Position numbers and translations under genes: made by a program. A stretch of DNA of 64,000 nt from Cucumis sativus (taxonomy: Eukaryota; Streptophyta; Magnoliopsida; Cucurbitales; Cucurbitaceae): positions 6,386,001 to 6,450,000 of the forward strand of contig NC_026657.2 of NCBI RefSeq assembly GCF_000004075.3. The letters run 5' to 3'. Of the stretch, positions 49,783-62,048 are shown piece by piece. Within the stretch, counting starts at the first letter, position 1, and each line of letters opens with the position of its first letter. A model generated the notes under the pieces. That model searched no databases. It saw only the letters and a program-made list of their open reading frames with translations, and was not told the DNA's origin.

Positions 49783-51184
49783 GAAAATAAATCCTTGTGG
49801 TTAATCCCATTCCGTGCGGCCCTTTGTTTTGTGTTTTCACCTCTTTTAAATTGATAACCAACCACTTGGTTGAGACATTTCTATGTTTATTCAATAGCTG
49901 GCTATAAGCATGGCGTTATGGTGTTGTACTTTAGTTTCTGTTTGCTATCAGCTACTGTTAATGTTTATGGATCTGAAAGTTAGTCTGTCTTTAATTTACT
50001 TCTTAGTTAGTTAGTTGCATGCTCAAGTCTCGAAACAAAATATATGCTTTGTTAAAAGGTTCTAACCTTAGCTCAAATGTTTTTCAAAAACAGCAATAGT
50101 AATGAATAACCAAACGAAGCAAAAATGTAACCAATAATTTACATACTGCTAATGCTTTAGATCCAAATCTGATTATGTAACTAAATTGATCGTTATAAGG
50201 CTCTTCGTTAGTCACTTTGATTTATGATTGAGGTTTCAAAGATATGGTTCTTGGGTTAATTTGAAAAATAATAGCACTTTAATTTCAATAATACCATTTT
50301 TATCAGAGGTGTTAATTTTATCAATTTCTATTTTCTTTCAACTCTCTTTCACTTCGGTCATAATAAGGCTACGACTTCCAAATTTCTCCATCTTTGGGGT
50401 GGGTTTTGAAGAACTAATACTCTAGAGGCAATGAGCTCAATCTTCGATGCTCTTGGTGCCAATATAGAATTTTGGGTTGAGAGATTGGGAGAAGAGTTCT
50501 GTTCTCTATCTCTTGTATTTTTCAATTTTGGTGTTGATGGTGCAGACAATTCTACTATGTGCAAATCTGAAAATTCCATTTAGTGGGGAAGTTCCGTTCT
50601 TTTATCTCTTTTATGTTTTATATATATATTTCTTCTTCTTATATCTCTCGTCATCTTTCTACCCCCTAATTTCTATCTCCTGTCTTTCAGAAGAAGAAGA
50701 AATCCGCCTCCTTGTGTTGATTGGATTATCGTTGTCTATATTCTAATTTCTTAGTACCCCTCCATATTTTTCTTTAGAATCCAAAGTAGAGAATGTTTGT
50801 AAAATGTCGTTGCAGGATTGGATTGGATATAAAAACTAAAAAAACTAAAAAGAGCAAATCGGACATAAATCCAGAAGAGAAAGAAGAAGAAGAAAGGAAA
50901 GGGAAAGGGAAAGGACATAAATTATAATAATAATAATTAAAAAAAAAGGATCATATTAACTTTTAGGTAAATGTAATTTCTTCATGAAATTAAGATTATA
51001 TTATTTAACACTCTCTCACCTCACCTCACCCTGATGCAAATCGGAAATAAATTATATAACTGATATATAATATTATTAGTGTGTAATAGTCGGTTTGTAG
51101 ATAATTGGAATGGATGGGGAAGCAGGCAAAGTACGTGGGAAATGAAATGGGGGTCAGAGGCTTGGGAAAAAGTGAAGTAACAGG
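49783..51184. other. Intergenic gap between NDPK and the first ERF gene
   Basis: The two genes converge, so this holds both 3' UTRs. The stretch at about 50430-50800 has a retroelement look but no clear domain. Otherwise AT-rich. Confidence 0.4.
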
Positions 51185-51619
51185 CTAACAGGCGTAGTTG
51201 TCAGCAGAAGTTTGATGGTGGGCGTGGGTAGGACTTGGAGGAGGGTTAGCAGACGAAGTAGAAGCAGAAGTAGAATGTGTAGAATCAGAATCAATGAGAT
51301 GTGGAAAGTTGAGTTTCGCCTTAGCTCCTCGGATTTTGAAAGCCGCTCGATCGTAGGCCAAAGCTGCTTCTAGGGCCGTTTCAAAGGTCCCCAGCCACGT
51401 TCTGGCTCCATTTCTCTTTGGATCTCTTATCTCCGCCGCATATTTCCCCCATGGCCTCCGCCTCACTCCCTTGAACTGCACTCCATTCTCCACCGCCGCC
51501 CCTTTATAATGATGATCCTGAATAATACTACAAATCCCATCCCCACTCTTGTTTAAGTTCTCTTCCAGAAGATGCTGACGGATCGAGTCCAACACATCCG
51601 ACTCCCTCCACGACGACAT
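51185..51619 (-). CDS. Group IX ERF transcription factor (144 aa)
   Basis: Intronless AP2/ERF protein. A short N-terminal motif (residues 6-20, [15 protein letters not shown]) resembles the conserved motif of group IX ERFs. The AP2/ERF domain covers residues 48-106 ([53 protein letters not shown]). It has the Ala and Asp typical of ERFs rather than DREBs. The tail is Ser/Pro-rich. Such proteins bind GCC boxes and respond to ethylene, jasmonate and pathogens; this function is inferred from the family. A TATA box (51711-51705, minus strand) gives a leader of about 60 nt. The next ERF gene lies 2.8 kb upstream in the same orientation. Confidence 0.93.
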   Translation of the reverse strand: MSSWRESDVLDSIRQHLLEENLNKSGDGICSIIQDHHYKGAAVENGVQFKGVRRRPWGKYAAEIRDPKRNGARTWLGTFETALEAALAYDRAAFKIRGAKAKLNFPHLIDSDSTHSTSASTSSANPPPSPTHAHHQTSADNYAC

Positions 51620-54440
51620 TAATATATATCTAATTTGGTGCAGTTGATTAAATTATTTGCAGTGGGCACTGGCAGTTCTCCGATCCCTTGAGCCTTCTTC
51701 TTCATTTTATATGTCCATCCCCTTAATTAGGCCTTACTCCGCTGCTTCCCTGAACCAACCTCCAAATTATATACACCATCTTCCTTGAAACAAAAACGTG
51801 GTTAAATTGATATCATATTATAACATACCAATTCCATTCTGTCCTATTCTATTCTATACTATCTCACCTCACCTCACCACACACATATGTGCCACACAAA
51901 TGTATTTTATATAACTTATATATTATAACTATTCCCTCGGTTTCTACTTCTTCTTCTTCTTCTTCTTCTTTTCAATAAAATAAATATATAAAAGAAACAA
52001 TTAATCCTTGTTATGGTTATAGGGTCAATGGGGATTCAAAGCAGTAGGGCTAAGGGTAACAACACGTTTTCAAAGTCTCTAACCTTGAATTTGACTTCTT
52101 TTTCCAAAGTATGAAATTTCATTTATTATTTATTATTTGATTTTGTTGTAACCCTTGTACATAAAATTATTTTTATGTCAACACAAAGCTACCTCTCTCT
52201 TCCACATCCACATCATCTGTGTCATCTACGCTTGCTTTTGTGAATAAATTACAAACAACGAAACTTCCAAGTTCCACCTGAACTGATCACCTACTTAAAT
52301 TAAAACCACACAATTCATATTCTAATTCTATATTATGCCAACTACTACACGTTGTTTCAATCTTTCTTTTTTAAAAAATAGCAATATTGTTCTTTTAGTG
52401 CACGTGAGATTTTTTTTTTCCTGGTCTGCCCATTTTTAGTGTCCAAACCTCTAACTCGTTTTATTTAATTTAGAAAATATATGTGTGCTTTTAGTTTATA
52501 ATCTGAATTATATTTCTGAAACTGTTTCCTTTATCAAAACGTTGAATTTTACTCCTACAAATATAATATGTATTTTATATAAAAAAGAAATTTAAAAGTT
52601 AAAATGTGTTATATGATGTACTTTACTATAAGTTATATAATATTACAAAATAATAATTATATAGGTTTTCTTTAGCTTGAAACACATTCAAATAAATTCC
52701 TTTAATATTATTTAGTGGTTAGATGGTTTATGATTGAAATTGAATTGAAATAACTAATTGCATATGGTTAGGAAATAAATTGTTCTTTTATTGAATTGGA
52801 AACATCAACATATGATTGGTGTTTTATTTGTAAACAAATTTAACATAAGATTCGTAGTTACTTCTAATTTGATGAATTAGTTTTGAATTTTGCTACTAGC
52901 TATGCAATCGATTGAATTATGATTGACATAATTATAATTATAGTTCAGTAACAACTCATGCAAAGTAAATAATTATTTTTAGGTCACTGTTTTTGGAGTC
53001 TGCCTTCGACTACCAATCAATGAGTAATGACATTCTTTTGTTTTCAAGTTTTGTTCATTTGATGCTATTAATTGCTTGATCATCTAGATTCTTGAAGCTA
53101 TTTTTTTTCTTATCTGGTTTATTATTTATGCATGATTGTAATTTTAGGTTACATAACTGTCTTCAATGTTATTTACTTTATAATTGTTTGTAGCCAGGGT
53201 TGTTTGGTTAGGAATCCTACTTTAAATGGGTGTATGACCTGCTCTATGCTTAATTTGTTGCTTCTATTATAACATGTGGTATTTCGATTGTCCGACTATT
53301 ATAACGTATAATTACCCATGATATTGTTATTTCAAGTCGAGAAAAATAGTTTGTACCTAAACACACTATTGTTTAACAACCTATCAAAATCATTCAAGAT
53401 TAATACCCATCAATTTATACTAATTCAGAGACCCGAATCATATTTCTTTTGTTTTTGAGAAATTAAGAGTACTCTCCTCCCTCTTATTTTGGGAGAATAA
53501 ATTTGAAGAGAAATAGAGATATCTGTCCTATTTCCCTCCAAATTTATTATTTTATCAAAATAATCTTTTATAATTCTCTTCAAATTTATTTTCTTTCAAA
53601 TTAAAATACTGTTTTAGTACAATATGGAATTAAACCTTACATCTCTGGTACGTAGCATATCAGGAATAAATTGACTGATTTTCTTAAATCATGAGATGAT
53701 TGCTTTAATTGGAAACTATTATAGTAGAGAGAAAATGTAAAAGTAGTAGACATGAAAATTTGTTAGACAATTATTTGATGGAACCAAACTTCACTAAGCA
53801 AATAATTCGCCCAAAGAGTTGCAACTTGAGATCTCAGTATTGATAGCAGGAGGAAGCTCGACCCAAATACCTCTAACGTAACATTAAAGGGCAATAATTC
53901 GCTTGGGAAAATGGTGGACCCAAATACCTTTAAAGGTGATGCATGGCGAGGTTGATGTGTTATCAGCCGAAGCATAATGACCCTTCTTCATAACTTAAAG
54001 ATTGCTCACTCAAGTGTTGGTTCAAACCATCCACTCTAATAGTCTTCTTGAATCCCCTCAAGGTATCATTGTGGAGGAAATACGGAACTGGATGATTAAC
54101 ATTGCGAGACATTATACATTAGAGAAAATGTAAAAGTAGACAGAAATTTATTGGGTAGTGAATAGGAGAGACTACAAATTTTGGATTCTAGCTACATATA
54201 TATATCTAAGTGGTAGTTTCATTGCATAATTATATTTATTACTATTAGTTTTTTTTTTTTTTAAATGAGAAAGTTAAAGCTATGTGGTTTTTTGATAAAG
54301 ATAAGTATGTCATTTGGTGAGTGATGTTGGAGATGACTGAGATAGAAAATGGAGATTATAATTTGTGAAGGCCGGCTGGTGAGAAATTAAAGGGTAGATG
54401 GAATATGGAGAGTAGAATAAGTTGAAGTTGGAGTTTTGAC
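51620..54440. other. Gap between the two ERF genes, with an inserted fragment
   Basis: Mostly AT-rich, with a (TTC)n run at 51949-51971. A segment at 53747-54120 is flanked by identical 19-base copies of AGAGAAAATGTAAAAGTAG (53728-53746 and 54121-54139). It contains coding-like pieces of uncertain origin, perhaps a retroelement relic. Confidence 0.5.
51705..51711 (-). promoter_or_regulatory. TATA box of the first ERF gene
   Basis: TATAAAA on the minus strand, about 86 bases before the ATG at 51619. Confidence 0.55.
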
Positions 54441-54914
54441 TCATGAGTAGTTGTTAGAAGAAATGATGTGAGGGAAGTTGAGTTTTGCTTTGGCCCCTCG
54501 CATCTGAAAAGCAGCTCGATCGTAAGCTAAAGCAGCGTCTTGGGCGGTGTGGTAAGTTCCCAGCCATATTCGAGCTCCTTTTTTGCTCGGGTCTCTGATT
54601 TCTGCCGCGTACTTCCCCCAAGGCCTCCTCCTCACTCCTCTGAACTGCAAACCTCGAGGCCGAGGCTGAGACTTCTCCTCCGGATTGTCTCTAATAATAA
54701 TTGAAGACATTTGATCCACCATATTGTTGTTGTTATTACTCATCTCCCAACCAGCTCCACTCCTACTAATATCATACCTGATTATTCCATCCTCAACATT
54801 ATTATGAGTACTCCCTTTCCCTAAGTCATCTTCTAGAAGATGCCGCCGAATCTGCTCCAAATGAAATAAATCCGACGACGACCCTTCCAAGCTGCTGCTG
54901 CTGCTGCTCAACAT
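54441..54914 (-). CDS. Group IX ERF transcription factor (157 aa from second ATG)
   Basis: Intronless AP2/ERF protein. From the ATG at 54914 it reads [11 protein letters not shown], then the group IX-type motif [18 protein letters not shown], an Asn-rich stretch, and the AP2/ERF domain (about 91-149, [29 protein letters not shown], then [19 protein letters not shown]). The frame is also open from an ATG at 55004, which would add 30 residues. A TATATAAA box (55025-55018) lies only 14 bases before that ATG, so transcription should begin downstream of it. I therefore chose 54914. The Ser run is coded by an AGC microsatellite. It shares the domain layout of the ERF at 51185, probably an old local duplicate. 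Target and stimulus are inferred from the family only. Confidence 0.9.
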   Translation of the reverse strand: MLSSSSSSLEGSSSDLFHLEQIRRHLLEDDLGKGSTHNNVEDGIIRYDISRSGAGWEMSNNNNNMVDQMSSIIIRDNPEEKSQPRPRGLQFRGVRRRPWGKYAAEIRDPSKKGARIWLGTYHTAQDAALAYDRAAFQMRGAKAKLNFPHIISSNNYS

Positions 54915-55017
54915 TTTTCTGCTTCTGATTTTTTTACTTTTGCTTATTGTTATTGGAAGGAAACCACTAGCACACTGTGTATTCTGTATAATGTGTGTTT
55001 CCATCCATCTCTACTCC

Positions 55018-55025
55018 TTTATATA
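55018..55025 (-). promoter_or_regulatory. TATA box of the second ERF gene
   Basis: TATATAAA on the minus strand. Expected transcription start at about 54985-54995, which excludes the ATG at 55004 from the mRNA. Confidence 0.6.
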
Positions 55026-56608
55026 TTATATCCAAATACTAATAATATATAACTAATACCGACGCAACCCTCACCTCTTTCTTCGAATCTTCCAAACTAT
55101 ATCCCACGTGTTCACAAACTCCCTCGTCTCTAATATTTTTCTCTCTTTTTCTTTTTCTGCCCTTGCTTTCCTCTAACTATATATATATATTATATTATTC
55201 CAACAACCTCCTGAACCTATCAAATAAAATACTACATAATACGTGCAATTTATATACATATAAAAAAAACTATATACACACATGCCAAATACTGACCGAT
55301 AGAGAATGTACTAATAATGGGTCAAACTATTGGTATCACACCACTGCACACTTTTTCAATATAAAAAAATGGATTGAACTATTTATAAATTATAACAAAA
55401 TTTTATATGCTTCTTAAAGTTTAGAAAGATGTACTTAGAAGTTTATCAATATTTATCAATAATATTAACTAATATAAGTGTTATCACTAATAGAAGTTGT
55501 CCTTTTTGTTATTTATGTTAATAGTTTGACATTTTTTTAAAAAAATTCTTTATAACATGTGTTATAAATATTATTAGTGATATACAAAAATTAATATATA
55601 TATATATATAAATGGATGAATTTTTTTTGAATAATTTGAGTGTACTACTTTAATCATTTTATAAGAGCAACGATGAGATATGCAAGTTATCTCATAATAC
55701 ATTTCTCTTATTACATAGAATAAAAAATATTTGTTAGTTAATTTGTGGAAAAGAAATTTTAAAATTTGTTGTTACATATGCATGAAAACTGTAAGTATTT
55801 TTCTTTATATGGGGGTATGTATTGTTTTTATTTTAAATTCCAAAATAGTTTAAAAATAAATTGAAATAGCAAATATTATTATTGTAGTTAAAAGAAAGCA
55901 TGGGAGTTTTGGTAACATTGAAAACGTGTTGTTCAAGTATTTGTTAATAAATTAAAGGACAGTTCTTGGTTACTTCTTATATAATATATAAATGTCTAAA
56001 ACTTACCGCTATATTGGTGTTATTTGCAATACAATAAAAGTTAGTCAATCAGAATTTCCGTAAATACAATAATAATTCTGGCGTTTATTTAATCGCTTCT
56101 CTATTGACTTCAGCGAACAAGTCAGAAGTGAGGACAAGAGGAGGAAGAAACAAAAATAAAAATGAAAAATAGGGGTGGTGTTGTGGGCAGATGCACCTAT
56201 TCTTCTTCTCCAATCAACATTTATTATGTCACAATTTTTATTATTACTATTCACTATGTACGGCAAATGAGAAATGTAGGAATGTAGGGCTATGTCTACG
56301 TGCAATGACACCTAATCGTTACTCAATAGAGTCTTAAGTCTCATTCATCCAAAATGGACACAACCATCGTTCAGGAATTCGTAATTTAGTGCAGTGTACA
56401 AATCGAAGAACTGCTCAATCTCTAAATGATTTGTTCATATTAGACAGCCCCCTCATTACGTGGATTCTTTCGACACCAATTTATCAAATGCACCAATTCT
56501 AGGAGTGGAATATCTAACTACGAGGCAGATTGAATAGTGAAATAACACATTTTAACATTAACGAACAATTACTTTTAGACGCCAACAAACTATCCTGCAA
56601 TCCGAGAG
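55026..56608. other. Intergenic region between the ERF and AGC kinase genes
   Basis: The second ERF promoter and the kinase 3' UTR side. AT-rich; no further gene recognised. Confidence 0.5.
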
Positions 56609-59600
56609 TTAAAAGAACTCGAAGTCAAGATATTGACCACCAGACTTAACAACATCTGTACCTACCATCCTCTTACTGCTGCTGCCAACCCCTGTTGTGT
56701 CAACTACCCCAAACTTGGGCAGTTCGGCCTCCATTGGTCTTGGCACTTCTGGGGGTGTGCTGCATCGTATCAAAGCCCAATTCACACCTTCAAAGAAAGG
56801 ATGCTGCTTGATCTCCGTTGCTCCCCTCTTCACTCCGAGTCGATGCTGGGGCTCCTTTACTAGCAAACCTCGAATAAGATCTCGGCTGGCATAACTAGTT
56901 GCCGGAGACTCTGGGAACTTCAGCTGCTGCCCTACTACATTGAATAGTGTGGCTCTGTTTCCCGATCCCTTGAAGGGGGTCTTTCCATACAATAGTTCAT
57001 GCAAGAAAATGCCAAAAGTCCACCAGTCAACAGCACTTCCATGACCCTCTCCTTTGATGATTTCAGGGGCTAGGTATTCATGGGTGCCAACAAAAGACAT
57101 GGAGCGGGCGGCAGTAGGCTCTGCTACCAGCTCAGGAAGAGTACTGGATTGCAACCCAAAATCACTTCGAGGCTTGGGACTTTTCTTTTTGCTTTTCTGA
57201 GGGAAGAGTCGAGGAATAAAACATGCAGGTTGGATGCAAACTGATGATGGCTCAATACAGGCAGGCTGGACACAGAATGCAGCTCGTTTTGATGGGTCAG
57301 AATCGTATGAAGTTTTTATCAGGGTGGGTGACACTGCACATCTTAGTGAAAGGTCGAAATCCGAGAGCATTATGTGGCCATCATCGCGAACCAATACATT
57401 CTCCGGTTTTAAGTCCCTATAGACCACTCCAAGCATGTGAAGATATTCGAGAGCCAGTAAAACCTCAGCAGCATAGAACCTGCAAAACAAATTTAGTATC
57501 ATATCCAATTGACCCAAAAATTTAAGTTGATGGATAAAGGCAAATTTAATACCATTTGGGGGTGGGGCCAAATGAAAAATTATAAGTCCTATCTAACACA
57601 TGGATTTGAAAACGCAAGACCTCCTGAGTGAAGATAAATTTAATATCATATCTAACAATCCCCTTGTTTGTTGGCTTGAAATATATGAAAGGTCCAACCA
57701 ATAGAGATCAATATTAAATAGGGAGGAAATAACAAACACCTTGTTTGTAGGCTTGAAATATATGAAAGGTCCAATCAATGGAGGTCAATATTAAATAGGG
57801 AGGAAATATATGAAAGGTCCAACACAGGACCTCTTGAACCAATCTGCTCTGATACCATCTTAAATCACCACTATCTTTCATTTGAAAAACGAATAAATGT
57901 TGTGATAAAAGAAAGTTTGCCATAATGAATAACATAACCAATTAGTTTATATATGAATATGAACCTGGGCATGGCATTGGAATGTCTTCAAATGCACCTC
58001 TAACCTCAATTATCCTCATTATTTCTCAAGTTCTCAGTCCAAAGGGAATCCAAGAATGATCAGTCATCTAGTTACCCAAAGAATACGACATGTGCGTTTT
58101 TAAATCAGAGGTAAAAAGTGTGTATGAGTAAAGATTCCTTCCATGGGGACATGCCTTGTAGAACCCTCCTTTCCACCCCCAAAAGTAAGGACCTTCTTTA
58201 CCTGCTCCATTTCACATTCTTATCAATTTGCTGACTAACCAATGTCAATGGCATGTGAAAATTTTCCCATCTAGAGCTAATGGCTAATACAAGATATAGC
58301 AGATGGAATATCGATGTATGGGTCGGCTGACATGCAAACGAAGCTGGTTCAGTAAGCAAGGAACAAATGACTTGGTGATTATACTATTTTATGCTATTCA
58401 GTCATTGGATTGCAATTCTTACAGGATGAAATCTGGCAACTTCTGTACCTAGGGATCAAGGATAAATTTCCGTCTTTGAAATAGGGTGGAAGTATTAGAG
58501 CAGAAGCAAAGAACATCTTCCTGCTCCAGATGAGAGAGGGAGAGATGGTGATAGAAATGACCTGTGTGTTTGCCAGAAGGTATGCCCTCAAGCATGGAGT
58601 TTAAGATTCGGTCCCTATTTTGTTCCTAAGAGCACAGGTCAAGGAATTAATTACTTTAGATAAAGTTCTTAGGATCAACAAAAATATAAGTAAGATACTA
58701 CTCGTTCACCGTAGCCAGTTAGCCTTCATCCTACATCCATTCTATCAAGAAAATATAGATTTATCGAGTAGACTCATTTTCAGAAAGAAGGAAATAAATT
58801 CAGGCTAGGAAGTATCCACGCAATACTAAACAGAAGCTTTGTTTTCACTACTGCAGTTTATCTACCATTAGCTTTATAGGGTCATTGAAATGCATAACCA
58901 GTAAGAAAGAGAGGAATAACAACTGAATCAACCGCTTTAGCAATTACAAAGATGACTTTTAGTATTGATAAAAGTTGTACTGAAAAAACGTTCAAACTCT
59001 AATGATGAGACAAATAAAAACAACCAAGTATGGACCCTTATCAGGCTCGGCTGGACTATCATATTTTGGTTTTACAGAGGCCATCCATCAAAGTAACTGC
59101 ACGATCTATGATAGTCCACATAGTTTAGAAGGCATTCAAATAAAGAACGACGACACAACTAAAAACAAAGGTTATCCTTTTGAGGGTTTTTTTTTTTTGT
59201 GTGTGTGCCTTTGTATTATTTCATTCATTCTAAATGAAAGCTGTTTAATAAAAACAGGAAAAAAGAAACTAGAGCTATAGGCAGTTAGAATTGAAAGACG
59301 CTAGATCAACACATGTTGTGGAGCATAACCCTGATTAGAGTAAAATGTTTCATCCCTTCCAGAAACTGTGTTGAATGAGAACAAGAGAAAGGGGAGAAAA
59401 AAGAAAGAAAACAACTACAACAACAATTGCATTTAGATATTAAGATCGAGAAAAGCATGTGGTTTAAAATTAATTGAAAACTGTGGAAATGAAGGAAAAA
59501 TTGCTAGCAGGCAAAGCACCAAAGGAGTCACTAGAGAACTGCCGTTCACGATATTTTTCTCAGTGAAGTATTTAACATACCTCGCAGCATACTCAGAGAA

Positions 59601-60893
59601 GTGTTTCCCCGGTTGCCGTTGCCTCAAAGTGTGCAGGTCTCCCCCTGGACAATATTCCATTACTAGACAGGAAAATCTGTCAGTTTCAAAATGGGTGTAC
59701 AAAGTCGGCAGAAATGGATGGTCAAGTAACTGCAAGATCTCCCTTTCTGTTTGAGCTCTCGTTAACTTCTTCCTTATAGCAAGCGATGCCTTGTCCATTA
59801 CTTTCATTGCAAAATAACAGCGCGTTCCACTTAGCTCTGAGAGATAAACACTGCCAATATCACCACAACCAAGTCTTTTCAGCAGTCTAAAATGGCTCAT
59901 GCCTAATATTCCATCTCTTGCTCGAATAGCAAGGATGGCTTTCCACCTCGGATCGTTTCCTTTGTGGGGCTTATTAGCACTTCCTGTGATGTTGCTCCAA
60001 CTACTATCGTCACTGAGACCACTGCTATCACTAGCTCGACTAACACTTGTTTTTGCACTCTCGAGAGAGTCCCCTCTCATGCTTCCTTTTGCACTCTCAC
60101 AGTTCCGTTCAATACTAACCATTCCATCACTTCGATAAGTGCTAGCACAACTATTAACAATGCTCATAGCTGTGACAACTCCACTACTGTCAATGCTACT
60201 GTGTGGACTTACATTGCCACTTGGTGGCAAAGAAGCATCCCAAACGCATTCCTTCTCCTCAGAATCTGGGGGAAGTAGAGAAGTTTCTGTATTTTGTGAT
60301 GCACGAGGAATTGAAAAGGGGGAAGATAAAACACCCAAGTCATGCGGCTCGTCAACTAAGCTTTCTGCAGGAGAGAGAACAGCAGGGCTTGGTTTCTTGG
60401 GTGGAACCCTGATTGAAAGATCTTCCAGAAAAGGGCCCTTTACGGAAAAACTCTTCATCAAGCAGCCAGGATCAGGCTTATTTTGCCCAATGGGTACATA
60501 AACAGTTCTCATTAGATCCATATCAACGGGCTCTGGCGGGTGGCTGGCCCCAGAGAAGGAACTTGGACCACCCTCCTCAATCAAAGAGCTACTACCCTTT
60601 AAAGTGACATCACGCTTAGCGTCTTCCTGCCCCAAAAAAGAGGATTTTCCCTTCGATGTCCGTACAGGTACAGAAATTTCTGAATCTTGAAATCCTTGCC
60701 CAATTGATCTTCCAACGTCTCTTACCTTAGCTGAGTGCATGTTCGACCAGTGGCCAGCTTGCTTGGCTGAGGCCACATGTGCTTTCGGTATATCATCCAA
60801 AACACAAAATTTTCCTGGAAGTACATTTGATTCTGGAAGCATCTCTATGGGCAGAAATAATGGTAGTGCTTTTGACTCTGGAATCCTCTTCAT
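56609..60893 (-). CDS. AGCVIII protein kinase, D6PK/PAX-like (727 aa)
   Basis: Serine/threonine kinase of the plant AGC1 clade. Two coding exons join in phase: 60893-59581 and 57479-56609 (2184 nt). The N-terminal 330 residues are Ser/Pro-rich and unstructured. The kinase domain begins at about 335: Gly loop LGCGDIG (341-347), Lys364 in AMK, and catalytic YRDLKPEN (458-465). DFD (478-480) stands in place of DFG, the mark of AGCVIII kinases. An insertion of about 80 residues follows before the GTHEYLAPE activation segment, also typical. The protein ends in FEFF, which fits the FxxF PIF motif that docks PDK1. Relatives (D6PK, PAX) phosphorylate PIN auxin exporters at the plasma membrane. Which subgroup this is cannot be settled by eye; KIPK fits less well. 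The coding intron is 2.1 kb. Confidence 0.92.
57663..57823. repeat. 77-base tandem repeat and PBS-like motif in the kinase intron
   Basis: The unit at 57663-57739 (CTTGTTTG, ATATATGAAAGGTCCAA, AATATTAAATAGGGAGGAAAT) repeats at 57740-57808, then partly. Nearby, at 57846-57857, the minus strand reads TGGTATCAGAGC, the usual start of a tRNA-Met primer-binding site, suggesting a non-autonomous LTR element. Confidence 0.7.
59052..59118. repeat. 12-base inverted repeat in the kinase intron
   Basis: TGGACTATCATA (59052-59063) and TATGATAGTCCA (59107-59118) are exact inverted copies with a 43-base loop. This may be chance. Confidence 0.6.
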
Positions 60894-62048
60894 ATCCAGT
60901 GACTTGTGTCATCACATAGAGAAATTTCCAAGGGAAAAAATTCTGCGGAAATGAAATTTGATTCAGTTAATCCTATCTTCAACTGGTGAGATCTAAAAAA
61001 ACAAACCTACTAATCAATGTATTTTTATTCATTATTCCAGGCATTCTATAAAATAAATTAAATGAATGTGCCATACTAGCTTCTCACAAGAAAACCAGTT
61101 GAACAACAGGGGGGGAAAACAGTGAGAAAACGATTTGTTAGGTCTCGCAAATGGTGTGATTTTACAATCAGTCGATAAAGGCAGATAATAACAGAAAACA
61201 AACCCTTAAAAGTAGCCACGGTTGTCTACCTAATTTTCAAAGCAGAAAGGGGGAGGAGATATACCTAGGAAAAGAAAAGGAATGAGGAGAGCTGGAGAAG
61301 AAGTATTGAAAGAAACTAGGAGTTAAGGAAAAGCAGTTAACAATGTGAAGAAGATTCGTGTAAAGGGAAACAGAGATCCGCGAGAACTCAAATTATTATT
61401 CAGAAAAACCTAATGCAATCGAGAACCAACATCCTGCAATGGGGAAAAAAGGTGAGTGAAGGTTAACGATACAACCCCGTGCCCTGGGAGCACTTAGAAA
61501 CTTAAAAACCCAAGTGGAGTAGATTGCATAAACAAGAAGCTTAGAAAATGAGATAAGCAGTGAAATTGCAATATTGTCAAAGTTTTTTAGCCATTCCATA
61601 AAATCACATTCGGGGAAGGTGGGGAAAAGAGTGTAAAAAGAGAAGTGAAATATTAAAATGAAGTGTAAATTAAAAAGCAAAGAAGAAAGGAGATCTGGAG
61701 GAGGAAATGAGGAGATGAAATGAAGAAGAAGAAGAGAAGTTTAACCTGGGAGAAGAAGAGTATGAGAAGGGTAGGGGCCTGCAGGGAAGAGCAGAGCGTT
61801 CAGTGAGGTTGTGGGAGAGTTAATAGAAGGCGGAGAAGAAGGCAGTGGTGGTGGAGGTGTAAGTGAAAGTGTAAGTGTAAGTGGGAAGGAAGAAGGGAAG
61901 AAAGGAAGAAAGGAAGAAAGGAAGGTTGTGGTTATGGTGTTTTGTTTTTGGCTTTTTTCTTGGTTTGCGTTGGGCGGAAAATGGAATGCGGAACGCAACT
62001 TTAGCAGTGAGTGACTGTGAAAGAGAAAGAGAAAGAGAGAGAGAAGAG
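60894..62048 (-). promoter_or_regulatory. AGC kinase 5' leader with two introns and upstream ATGs
   Basis: Leader exons read from splice signals: about 62040-61746 (donor CCCAG/GTTAAA), 61433-61265 (acceptor ATTGCAG, donor CCTAG/GTATAT), and from 60942 (acceptor CCGCAG) to the ATG at 60893. The introns are 312 and 322 nt. The first exon is strongly CT-rich. The second opens with a 10-codon upstream ORF. The third has ATG-TGA at 60917-60912 and an overlapping out-of-frame ATG at 60912. The transcription start is not fixed. Confidence 0.6.

Noticed and set aside
49338-49894. Minus-strand open frames across NDPK exons 3 and 4
   Set aside because: Antisense shadows; NDPK on the plus strand is complete and conserved.
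59899-60607. Plus-strand open frames opposite the kinase N-terminus
   Set aside because: Shadows of the long first coding exon.
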